Origin: HGM04593 sp045631205
Lineage (GTDB): Bacteria > Bacteroidota > Bacteroidia > Bacteroidales > Bacteroidaceae
NCBI GenBank assembly: GCA_045631205.1
Contig: JAZQUI010000018.1
Coordinates: forward strand, 1 to 13,356
Reading direction: 5' to 3'
Length of the DNA: 13,356 nucleotides
The translations under genes and the position numbers were made by a program. This document shows positions 1-6,704 of this stretch, one piece after another. Below the pieces are notes generated by a model. The model did no database searches. It saw nothing but the letters and a program-made list of their open reading frames with translations, and was not told the DNA's origin. The first letter of the stretch is position 1, and every line of letters begins with the position of its first letter.

Positions 1-2
1 TG

Positions 3-76
3 AGCCTCTTGTCGGATTCGAACCAACGACCCCGAGATTACAAATCACGTGCTCTGGCCAACTGAGCTAAAGAGGC
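3..76 (-). tRNA. tRNA-Thr (anticodon UGU)
   Basis: Read on the minus strand this folds as a complete 74-nt cloverleaf. The acceptor stem GCCTCTT/AAGAGGC is perfect, the D arm is GCTC/GAGC, and the T arm is GTTGG-TTCGAAT-CCGAC. The anticodon loop is TTTGTAA, giving anticodon UGU, which reads ACA threonine codons. The discriminator base is U and CCA is not encoded. The anticodon stem CGTGA/TCTCG carries a U-U mismatch at its third pair. The gene starts four bases after the closing helix of the SRP RNA and has no promoter of its own between them, so it is very probably transcribed from the SRP RNA promoter. Confidence 0.96.
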
Positions 77-78
77 AG

Positions 79-178
79 GCGGGTAAGCAATCTATATCGC
101 GCCGCTACGACCTAATACCTTTGCTGCGGTCAAGCCCTGGAGGGTTCGCTAGGAGCTGGCCGTATAGGACTTACCCAT
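79..178 (-). ncRNA. ffs: Signal recognition particle RNA, bacterial small type (4.5S-like)
   Basis: This is the RNA scaffold of the signal recognition particle. It binds the GTPase Ffh and guides ribosomes making membrane proteins to FtsY. The minus-strand RNA folds as one rod. GGGUAAG (176-170) pairs with CUUACCC (87-81), then CUAUA/UAUAG, GCC-A-GCU/AGC-GGC and CCUA/UAGG, up to an apical part with CCAGG on one side and AGCA on the other. That CAGG/AGCA internal loop is the Ffh M-domain binding signature. The apical loop reads GC-UUGACC-GC instead of the usual GGAA tetraloop. The ends are set from the closing helix and could be off by a few bases. Identification rests on the signature and rod fold, not on a covariance search. 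Confidence 0.85.
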
Positions 179-186
179 ACTGCGTG

Positions 187-217
187 CAAAGGTATTATAT
201 TTTTTTCAATCTGCAAA
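187..217 (-). promoter_or_regulatory. Promoter of the SRP RNA / tRNA-Thr transcript
   Basis: On the minus strand there is a -33 TTTG (217-214) and a -7 TACCTTTG (194-187) separated by 19 bases. This matches the Bacteroidetes primary sigma consensus TTTG-N19/20-TAnnTTTG. The RNA start would fall close to the predicted 5' end of the SRP RNA, which supports both calls. Confidence 0.85.
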
Positions 218-307
218 ATTTAAACCACATTTTTAACTTATTGTAAAGACAAAGCATTGTTTATAAAAAATATTGCAAGAAAAAGTAAATAAAACAAAAA
301 ATATTAC

Positions 308-315
308 TACATTTG
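308..315 (+). promoter_or_regulatory. Probable promoter (-7 element) of the large surface protein gene
   Basis: TACATTTG matches the Bacteroidetes -7 consensus TAnnTTTG exactly. No good -33 TTTG lies 19-20 bases upstream, where the sequence is A-rich. If used, it gives a leader of about 165 nt before the start codon at 490, containing the hairpins described separately. Confidence 0.5.
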
Positions 316-346
316 CGCCGTCATATATTATAAATAAGGACAAAAG

Positions 347-372
347 AGGGTTGCAAGAAAGAAGGCAACCTT
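347..372 (+). other. Leader hairpin
   Basis: AGGGTTGC (347-354) pairs with GCAACCTT (365-372), an 8-bp stem with one G-U pair and a 10-nt loop. A T-rich but interrupted run follows (371-389). It lies in the presumed 5' untranslated leader of the surface protein gene and could be a weak terminator, an mRNA stabiliser or a regulatory element. Confidence 0.5.
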
Positions 373-389
373 GTTTTATTTGGATTTTT

Positions 390-426
390 GCAAATATTTT
401 GTTTGCAGAAATCTGCAGTTTTTTTT
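390..426 (+). promoter_or_regulatory. Attenuator-like overlapping hairpins in the leader
   Basis: Two short hairpins share bases and exclude each other. GCAAA (390-394) can pair with TTTGC (402-406). TGCAG (404-408) can pair with CTGCA (413-417), and that second hairpin is followed almost directly by eight T residues (419-426), the layout of an intrinsic terminator. The stems are only 5 bp and the region is AT-rich, so chance is possible. Confidence 0.3.
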
Positions 427-489
427 GATTATTACTCATTACAGAATAATATCACAAAACAACCTAATTATTAACTAAATTCATTTTTT

Positions 490-3400
490 ATGAAAAAAAT
501 TTTACTTTCAGTTCTTTGCTGCATGCTGGCTGTAATCGGTATGCAGGCACAGACAACAGTAACCGGTGTCGCTGCCGACTTTTATGGTTCAGCCACAGTC
601 AACATCGAGACCGATTATGTGGTGGACAGCAACATCACATTTGCTTTTGCAAAAAACGGAGGTAGCACAGCCCCTGCTTTCAACAAGGCTGGCGACATCC
701 GTACTTATGCAAAAAACACAATCACAGCAACCTGCTCAGCAGGAAACATTTCAAAAATCGTTTTCACAATTTCTGCACAAGGCAAGAAGAGATTGACAGA
801 CCTTACAGCTACAACAGGTACTGTAACAATCGACACAGAAAACCGCTCAACCATCACTTGGGAGGGTAACGCAGCCGAAATCGTGTTCACTGTTGGTGAG
901 AAAGCCGTATATGGCACAGATGGTTCAGGCAAAGCCGGCCAGATTGACTTTACAAAAGTTGAGGTTACATACGCTGCCGCTGCTACCGGTGCCACATTGG
1001 AGGCTCCCACAGCATCAGTTGAGTCTGGTACACTCTACAACGCAACAAACATTGAGTTGAGCGCTGCTGCTGGTGAGATTCACTACACTATCGACGGTAC
1101 TGAGCCCACAGCTGAGTCACCCGTTTACAATGGTGCTATCAGCGTTAGCGAGTTTGGTGCAACCACCACTATCAAAGCTATCGCAATCGATGGTGAGGAG
1201 TACAGCGATGTAGCAACATTCGCTTACATCTTGAAAGTTGCTGCTCCCACATTCTCTTCAGAGAGCGGTGTTTACGAGGGTCTTGGTTACGCTTACTCAA
1301 CACCTATCCTTAGAATTGAGACTGCTACAACAACTGCAAAGGTTAACTACACTTGGACAAACTATGGCTGGGAAGAGGAAGGCGAGGTAGAGAACAAGAA
1401 CTCTTACAACAACTATGCCAACCTCACCATTAAAGGTACAACAAGCATCGTAGCAAAAGCATTCGTTATTGCAGATAGCGATACAATTTGGAGCGAGAGC
1501 GTAACAAAATATTACACAATCTCTCCCATCAAACCTTACATCGAGGCTACAAGCATTGCAAGTGGCGAATATGCAATTGTTGTTAACGACACAATCGCCG
1601 ACCACTTCTACGAGAACCCCAACAACTTCTACGGTTATCTCTACGACAAAACTGTTGCTACAACAATACGCACAAACGCACAGGGCGAGGAGCGCAAAAG
1701 CTTCGATACAAACGAATTCTATGGCTACACCTTCACAGAGACAGCTACTGCCGGTGAGTACACCATCCAGGATGCTTACGGACGCTACATCTACATGACA
1801 GGTACATACAACAGTTTCAACATCACCAAGAACGGCGAGAACGACATCACATCAATTGGCGATGGCGCTATCTGGACAATTTCTATCGACCAGGACAATG
1901 TTGCAACCATCACAAACAAGAGCAATGGTAAGATTTTTGCTTACAGCACAAAATACCACAGCTTCGGTGCATACTCTTCTTTGACAGCAGAGCACATCAA
2001 GCCCACATTATTCGAGCTCACAAGCTACCCCACTCTCGTAACAACCCCCGCAGAGGAGGATGTAATTTCTAAATTCAACAAGTTCACAGTTTCTTGCTCT
2101 TACGGTATTGAGAACAACGAGAACGACGAGTTGTACATCTACTACAACTGGAACACAATGATGGAGTACGACTACAGCGAGAACTTCTTCAACTACGGCG
2201 AGCAGATCGACGAGAACAGCGTATCTTTCGAGCCTATGAACGAGGAGCGCGGTAACAAGAACTACACCGTACACATCCCTGCTGGTATCTTCACACTCGA
2301 CCCCGGTGGTTTCTTCGAGTGCACTAACTCAAACATGACTGTTTACTTCACCGTTGAGGACAACAGCATCCTTGAAATCACATACTCTAACCCCGACGAC
2401 GAGGCTACAGTAAGCAGAATCAGCGACCTCTTCTTCGAGTTCAGCCAGGATGTTACAATCAACATCACCGAGGCTGTTATTACCGACGAGAATGGCAACG
2501 AGTATATCTTCACACTCTCTGAGTATGACGCTTGGGGCGACCCCGTAACCGGCAACGCACTTGCATTAACAACCGAGACTCCCATCACCGAACCCGGTGT
2601 ATATACATTCGTATTGAAAGAAGAGTACCTCTCTACAACAAGCGGTGCTACACTCGGCTTTGACAAGACATACACATACACTATCACCGAGCCCTTCAAG
2701 ATTACAGAGACAACACCCGCTGACGGTTCAACCGTTGAGTCACTCAGCGAGATTATCCTCAACTTCAACAATCAGGCATATCCTATGGCCGAGCAGTTTA
2801 TGGTAGTAAATGAGATGGGCGAGGGTGCAATCTTCACTGTTGACTGGGAATACAACGAGGAGAACTCTATACGTCTCATCACCGAAACTCCTATCACTAC
2901 TGCCGGAAACTACACACTCTTCGTTGAGGGTTACAGCTTCTACTGCTACACTCCCAGCTGGGATATGGAGTTCACTGACTACTGCGAGTTCTACTTCACT
3001 GTAAGTGGTACTAGCGAGGGTCTTTCTGGTGACCTCAACAACGACAGCAGTGTTGACGTTGCCGACATTACCGACCTTGTAGCAATGATTCTCGACGGTT
3101 CAATGGCAACAGATGCCGGCGACCTCAACAACGACGGCAGCATTGACGTTGCCGACATCACCGAGCTCGTAGCAATCATCCTTGGCACAGAGCCCGCCGC
3201 TGCTCCCAAGCGCGCTGCTACTCGCTCTACCGGTGCTACCAGCACATTCTCAGTAGATGGTGAGGATGCAACACTTTATTTCAACGTAACAAACCCCTCT
3301 TACGAGTTCACAGGTGTTCAGTTCGATATTTACCTCCCCGAGGGCATTGAGGTTGTAAACGATGGCGAGTACTTCGATGTATTCAAAGGCAGCCGTGCAA

Positions 3401-3789
3401 AACGCAGCCACGTTGACCCCTCTTGCGCTATTCAGCCCGACGGTGCTCTCCGCGTTCTTCTCTATTCAAGCAAGAACGACAGTTTCACAGGCACAGAAGG
3501 TGATATTGCAACTGCTGAGCTTATGGTAGCCACAGCTGCTGATGGCATTTATGAGTTTGAGGTTAAGAACATCGTACTCTCATCTCCCGATAAGAATACT
3601 GCAAAGGAGGTTCTCGACAACTTCAAAGGTAGCATCACTGTTGCCAATGGTACAACAAGCATCGACTTCATCGCTGCTGAGGGCGAGAACAGCAACGCAG
3701 CTATCTACGACCTCTTCGGTCGCAAGGTTACAGAAACCGTTAAGGGTGAGATTTATATCCAGAACGGCAGCAAGTTCATTGCCAAGTAA
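490..3789 (+). CDS. Secreted multidomain protein with chitobiase-C-like, Ig-like, dockerin and cohesin-like domains and a sorting-type C-terminus
   Basis: Exported surface or extracellular protein of 1099 aa, exact role unknown. Residues 1-20 are a signal peptide (cut likely after MQA). Residues about 172-248 resemble the chitobiase/hexosaminidase C-terminal domain (motif HYTIDGTEPT). Residues about 345-512 form a beta-rich module (YGRYIYMTGTYNSF) that I recall from other Bacteroidales surface proteins. Three Ig-like modules follow (about 514-625, 628-735, 736-840), the last two starting with a TxPxDxxTV-type motif. A type I dockerin with two calcium loops lies at 847-900: D848/N850/D852/D856/D859 and D878/N880/D882/D886/D889. 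A cohesin-like beta domain spans about 917-1051. The end, IYDLFGRKV...GEIYIQNGSKFIAK, resembles a type A T9SS sorting tail, a form also found in Bacteroidales lacking T9SS. Codon use is strongly biased (GAG, AAC, ATC, few ATA), like rpsA, suggesting high expression. It is flanked by a leader and a strong terminator, so it is probably monocistronic. Confidence 0.9.
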   Translation: MKKILLSVLCCMLAVIGMQAQTTVTGVAADFYGSATVNIETDYVVDSNITFAFAKNGGSTAPAFNKAGDIRTYAKNTITATCSAGNISKIVFTISAQGKKRLTDLTATTGTVTIDTENRSTITWEGNAAEIVFTVGEKAVYGTDGSGKAGQIDFTKVEVTYAAAATGATLEAPTASVESGTLYNATNIELSAAAGEIHYTIDGTEPTAESPVYNGAISVSEFGATTTIKAIAIDGEEYSDVATFAYILKVAAPTFSSESGVYEGLGYAYSTPILRIETATTTAKVNYTWTNYGWEEEGEVENKNSYNNYANLTIKGTTSIVAKAFVIADSDTIWSESVTKYYTISPIKPYIEATSIASGEYAIVVNDTIADHFYENPNNFYGYLYDKTVATTIRTNAQGEERKSFDTNEFYGYTFTETATAGEYTIQDAYGRYIYMTGTYNSFNITKNGENDITSIGDGAIWTISIDQDNVATITNKSNGKIFAYSTKYHSFGAYSSLTAEHIKPTLFELTSYPTLVTTPAEEDVISKFNKFTVSCSYGIENNENDELYIYYNWNTMMEYDYSENFFNYGEQIDENSVSFEPMNEERGNKNYTVHIPAGIFTLDPGGFFECTNSNMTVYFTVEDNSILEITYSNPDDEATVSRISDLFFEFSQDVTINITEAVITDENGNEYIFTLSEYDAWGDPVTGNALALTTETPITEPGVYTFVLKEEYLSTTSGATLGFDKTYTYTITEPFKITETTPADGSTVESLSEIILNFNNQAYPMAEQFMVVNEMGEGAIFTVDWEYNEENSIRLITETPITTAGNYTLFVEGYSFYCYTPSWDMEFTDYCEFYFTVSGTSEGLSGDLNNDSSVDVADITDLVAMILDGSMATDAGDLNNDGSIDVADITELVAIILGTEPAAAPKRAATRSTGATSTFSVDGEDATLYFNVTNPSYEFTGVQFDIYLPEGIEVVNDGEYFDVFKGSRAKRSHVDPSCAIQPDGALRVLLYSSKNDSFTGTEGDIATAELMVATAADGIYEFEVKNIVLSSPDKNTAKEVLDNFKGSITVANGTTSIDFIAAEGENSNAAIYDLFGRKVTETVKGEIYIQNGSKFIAK
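3028..3183 (+). repeat. Tandem dockerin repeat (two 90-bp units)
   Basis: Two copies of a segment encoding GDLNND-x-S-x-DVADIT-x-LVA lie exactly 90 bases (30 codons) apart, starting at 3028 and 3118. They are alike at DNA level too, with differences mostly at third positions. This is the duplicated calcium-binding loop-helix of a dockerin. Confidence 0.85.
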
Positions 3790-3812
3790 TCCAAAACCTT
3801 TATAATAAAATT

Positions 3813-3850
3813 CATCGGCTGTGCCACAAGGCGCAGCCGATGTCTTTTTT
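3813..3850 (+). terminator. Intrinsic terminator after the surface protein gene
   Basis: A 13-bp stem (3813-3825 with 3830-3842, one U-G pair) with loop ACAA is followed by TCTTTTTT. The stem core CATCGGCTG/CAGCCGATG is perfect. It lies 24 bases after the stop codon. Confidence 0.93.
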
Positions 3851-3896
3851 ACAGCAATACTGTTTTACAATAATACGCCCTATTTAATTTGAGGAT

Positions 3897-3927
3897 TTTC
3901 AATTGTGGGATATTTTTAGTATCTTCG
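3897..3927 (+). promoter_or_regulatory. Probable promoter of the DUF4199-like gene
   Basis: The -7-like element TATCTTCG (3920-3927) is one base off TAnnTTTG. TTTC (3897-3900), 19 bases upstream, is a degenerate -33. The start codon follows 21 bases after the -7 element. The same -7 variant precedes the RNase Z gene. Confidence 0.55.
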
Positions 3928-3948
3928 CGGGGAAATATATAAATAGGT

Positions 3949-4482
3949 ATGGAACAATACAACATAAAGACGCTGAGCGAGAGAGCTATGCGCTACGGCA
4001 CATTGCTGGGGCTTGCAACTATATTTACAAACCTTTTCTACCTGCTTGGTTTGAAGTTGCCCTTCTTCTCTACCCTCTTCCTTCTGTTTCTCATAGCAAT
4101 ACCGTTTTTTGCAGGACGCATAACCATAATATACCGCAAACGCGAAAGAGAAAACCATTTGAGATTCTCCGAAGCGTGGCTTTTTCTTTTGATAATGTTC
4201 CTATGCGCGGCCATTCTGTCTGCAATAGCACAACTGATATACTTCCAGTTCTTTGACAAAGGTTTCTTTATTGAATTCCTTCTCGAACAGTTCAACACAC
4301 TCACTGAAATGGAGACAGTTGACGCTGCACTGCAAGAACAGTTGACAAGCACTGCCGAACTGTTGAAAGCACTGAAACCACGCGATATTGTTATGCAGAT
4401 TTTCGTAACAAATATTACCTTTGCACCTATAATTACATTTATAATAGCTTTATTTGTTAAGAAAAATAAAAGCACAGAATAG
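3949..4482 (+). CDS. DUF4199-like integral membrane protein
   Basis: Inner-membrane protein of 177 aa and unknown function. Four hydrophobic segments are visible at about residues 15-33, 36-56, 77-101 and 150-170. A charged stretch (YRKRERENH) lies between the second and third, and a longer Glu/Gln/Leu-rich hydrophilic section lies at about 102-148. Length and layout, with the FSEAW-type motif before the third helix, fit the Bacteroidetes DUF4199 family as I remember it. The gene sits directly before a membrane-anchored GT2 glycosyltransferase, a pairing I recall from other Bacteroidales, which suggests a link to lipid-linked sugar transfer; that link is inference. There is no Shine-Dalgarno. 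A separate promoter follows the gene, so the two genes need not be cotranscribed. Confidence 0.8.
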   Translation: MEQYNIKTLSERAMRYGTLLGLATIFTNLFYLLGLKLPFFSTLFLLFLIAIPFFAGRITIIYRKRERENHLRFSEAWLFLLIMFLCAAILSAIAQLIYFQFFDKGFFIEFLLEQFNTLTEMETVDAALQEQLTSTAELLKALKPRDIVMQIFVTNITFAPIITFIIALFVKKNKSTE

Positions 4483-4509
4483 TCACTCGTTTAAAAAGCT
4501 TAAACAAAT

Positions 4510-4539
4510 CTTGCATTTTATCCGTTTGCACTATATTTG
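4510..4539 (+). promoter_or_regulatory. Promoter of the glycosyltransferase-to-apbE operon
   Basis: The -7 element TATATTTG (4532-4539) matches TAnnTTTG, with CTTG (4510-4513) as -33 element 18 bases upstream. The predicted leader before the ATG at 4611 is about 65 nt. Confidence 0.7.
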
Positions 4540-4610
4540 CAAAAAGCAAAACAACAGATACTATAAACAAGGGACTTCCCTTGCAATTACATAAAAACCA
4601 GCACACAAGT

Positions 4611-5561
4611 ATGGATATATCCGTTATAATACCACTATACAACGAGGCAGAATCGCTCTCCGAGCTTACAGCCTGGATTGAAAGAGTTATGAAGAAAAAC
4701 AATTTCAGTTACGAAATAATCTTCATAAACGACGGCAGTACCGACAACTCGTGGGATGTAATAGAAAAACTCAAAGAGAGCAACGCGTGCGTGCACGGTA
4801 TAAAGTTCCGTCGCAACTATGGCAAATCCCCCGCCCTGTTCTGCGGCTTCGAACGCGCACAAGGCAATGTGGTGATAACTATGGATGCCGACTTGCAGGA
4901 CAGCCCAGACGAAATACCCGAACTGTATCGCATGATAACCGTTGAGGGATACGACCTTGTTTCGGGATACAAGCAGAAGCGTTACGACCCGCTGAGCAAA
5001 ACTATACCCACAAAACTTTTCAACGCAACAGCACGCAAAGTGTCGGGAATAAAAAACCTGCACGACTTTAACTGCGGCCTCAAAGCCTACCGTAACGAGG
5101 TGGTAAAAAGCATTGAGGTATATGGCGATATGCACCGCTACATCCCCTATCTTGCAAAGAATGCCGGTTACTCAAAAATTGGCGAACTTGTGGTACACCA
5201 CCAAGCACGCAAATACGGAAAGAGCAAGTTCGGTATAAGCCGTTTCTTCCACGGATATCTCGACCTTATGTCGTTGTGGTTCCTTTCAAAATTCGGTTAC
5301 CGCCCTATGCACATTTTCGGCCTTTGGGGCACCATAATGTTCCTTATAGGTTTTGTTTCAGCAGTGATTTTGGGAGCCAACAAACTATACAGCCTTGCAT
5401 ACGACCTTCACGCACGCCTGGTAACAGACTCGCCCTATTTTTACATAGCACTTACTATGATGATATTGGGCACACAACTTTTCCTCACAGGCTTTATTGC
5501 CGAACTCGTGAGCCGCACATCACAAGAGAGAAACAAATACAATGTAGCCAAAGAGATTTAA
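4611..5561 (+). CDS. Membrane-anchored family 2 glycosyltransferase (DPM1/GtrB-like)
   Basis: Transfers a sugar from a nucleotide donor, probably onto polyprenyl phosphate at the inner face of the cytoplasmic membrane. The 316-aa protein has a GT-A catalytic domain at about 1-225: VIIPLYNEAESL at 5-16, nucleotide-binding NDGSTD at 40-45, and the metal-binding DADLQD at 92-97. The region after HHQARKYGKSKFG (196-208) matches the R-x-x-G-x-SKF signature of dolichol-phosphate mannosyltransferase-like enzymes. Two membrane helices follow (about 234-256 and 277-300), as in GtrB and ArnC. I start at ATG 4611, since the family begins at this M-D-I-S-V-I-I-P stretch; an upstream in-frame TTG at 4581 would only add ten uncharacteristic residues. 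It is the first gene of a cluster with the lipoprotein starting one base after its stop. The acceptor and sugar cannot be told from sequence. Confidence 0.92.
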   Translation: MDISVIIPLYNEAESLSELTAWIERVMKKNNFSYEIIFINDGSTDNSWDVIEKLKESNACVHGIKFRRNYGKSPALFCGFERAQGNVVITMDADLQDSPDEIPELYRMITVEGYDLVSGYKQKRYDPLSKTIPTKLFNATARKVSGIKNLHDFNCGLKAYRNEVVKSIEVYGDMHRYIPYLAKNAGYSKIGELVVHHQARKYGKSKFGISRFFHGYLDLMSLWFLSKFGYRPMHIFGLWGTIMFLIGFVSAVILGANKLYSLAYDLHARLVTDSPYFYIALTMMILGTQLFLTGFIAELVSRTSQERNKYNVAKEI

Positions 5562-5562
5562 C

Positions 5563-6045
5563 ATGAAACACATAATAACCGCACTTGCGTTCATACTCAC
5601 AGCAACTACAATAATAAGCTGCGACAACGGTTACGATTGTGACCTCAACAACACATCGTACAACAACATAACATTCTACACCACAACGGATGGCAAGGAA
5701 CAGCCCTATGCTTACCCCGAAGAACTCACCGTGTCGCTTATGATTAACGGCAAGGACTCCATAATGGTAAACCACATTACCGACGCAACCCACTTGATGT
5801 TGCCAATGAATTATACCGATGGAATTGATACCGTTATATTTCATTATAACAACAACATAGACGACTCGCTCTACATAACACACATCGGCAAACCTTATTA
5901 CAAATCAATGGAGTGCGGAATACTTATGTTCCACCAGATTGAGGGGATTAAAAACACAAATAAGTGGATAGAGCGAGCCACCATTATGAACAACACAGTA
6001 AACTTCCAAGGCCATGAAAATATCAGAATATATTTTTATCAGTAG
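5563..6045 (+). CDS. Lipoprotein of unknown function (DUF6452-like)
   Basis: Small predicted envelope lipoprotein of 160 aa. The N-terminus is a type II signal peptide with lipobox IISC and the acylated Cys at residue 20. The mature part is beta-rich with a few conserved-looking features: a Cys soon after the lipid Cys (C26 in YDCDLN), a KSMECG motif at about 115-120, and a C-terminal ENIRIYFY stretch. These resemble the Bacteroidales family I recall as DUF6452, which commonly precedes a DUF6048 gene, as here. The gene starts one base after the glycosyltransferase stop codon and overlaps the next gene by 32 bases, so it is cotranscribed and probably translationally coupled. The role is unknown; the family name is from memory and should be checked by profile search. 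Confidence 0.82.
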   Translation: MKHIITALAFILTATTIISCDNGYDCDLNNTSYNNITFYTTTDGKEQPYAYPEELTVSLMINGKDSIMVNHITDATHLMLPMNYTDGIDTVIFHYNNNIDDSLYITHIGKPYYKSMECGILMFHQIEGIKNTNKWIERATIMNNTVNFQGHENIRIYFYQ

Positions 6046-6697
6046 CCTGTTGCTATTGCTATCAACACCCCTTGCAGCGCAAACTGCGCCCAAAGAGAAC
6101 AGTTTCGCCTTCAAAGGCTTTGCCGTGTCGGCCGATATGTATGGATACATAAACACACTCTTCGACGACTACACAAGCAGCGAAGTGGCAGTACAGGCCA
6201 ACCTTGGTAATCGTTTTTTTCCCGTAGTGGAGATTGGATACGGCAGTACCGACACCACTGACGACATGAACGGCATATACTACAAATCGAAAGCTCCATA
6301 TTTTCGCATAGGTATGAACTACAACTTCCTTTACAAGAAAAAGGGGAAGTTGAGCAACTACAAACTATATGCCCTCGCGCGATATGGCTGGAGCAAACCC
6401 AAGTACGATGTAAAAAGCCCGCCTATCGTCGACCCTGTATGGGGAGGCAGTACCGAACTGGAACTCACCGATGTCAAGGCAAACTGCTCGTGGTTCGAAC
6501 TTGGAGTTGGCGTGCAGGTTAAAGTGTGGAGCATATTCCATATGGGATGGAGTGTGAGATACAAAAACCGCCTGAAAGAGGGAGAAGGAGAGAACTCGAC
6601 CGTTTGGTATATACCGGGCTACGGCGAGAACAAAAGCAACAGTTTTGGCGGAACATTCAGCCTGATAATAGACATACCGACAAGCAAAAAACAATAA
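6014..6697 (+). CDS. Predicted outer-membrane beta-barrel-type protein (DUF6048-like)
   Basis: Exported protein of 227 aa with a signal peptide (residues about 1-22, ending PLAAQ). The rest alternates short beta-strands with aromatic residues (YGYINTLF, FRIGMNYNFLY, YKLYALARYGWS, FHMGWSVRYKNRL, GGTFSLIIDIP), the pattern of a small outer-membrane beta barrel. It resembles the Bacteroidales DUF6048 family as I remember it. The start ATG at 6014 lies inside the end of the lipoprotein gene in another frame (32-base overlap). I keep it because the signal peptide begins exactly here and no later start would preserve it. Lipoprotein plus barrel as a coupled pair suggests they work together in the outer membrane, which is inference. 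No enzymatic motif is visible. Confidence 0.8.
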   Translation: MKISEYIFISSLLLLLSTPLAAQTAPKENSFAFKGFAVSADMYGYINTLFDDYTSSEVAVQANLGNRFFPVVEIGYGSTDTTDDMNGIYYKSKAPYFRIGMNYNFLYKKKGKLSNYKLYALARYGWSKPKYDVKSPPIVDPVWGGSTELELTDVKANCSWFELGVGVQVKVWSIFHMGWSVRYKNRLKEGEGENSTVWYIPGYGENKSNSFGGTFSLIIDIPTSKKQ

Positions 6698-6704
6698 CCC
6701 CACA

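Noticed and set aside
49..439. Small open frames over and next to the SRP RNA/tRNA region
   Set aside because: They lie across or beside structured RNA genes and their promoter, and their translations look like no protein.
985..3240. Three S/T-G-A-T matches in the surface protein (about residues 166, 718 and 914) as ApbE flavinylation sites
   Set aside because: ApbE targets need an upstream Asp and an FMN-binding domain; none of these has either, and the protein is rich in Thr, Gly and Ala.
4489..4505. Inverted repeat GTTTAA-AAAGC-TTAAAC after the DUF4199-like gene as a terminator
   Set aside because: Six A/T-rich base pairs and no T-run after it on the plus strand; likely chance in AT-rich DNA.
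4581..4610. Upstream TTG start extending the glycosyltransferase by ten residues
   Set aside because: GT2 enzymes of this type begin right at the ISVIIPLYNE stretch; the ATG at 4611 fits, and the extra residues have no family-like features.
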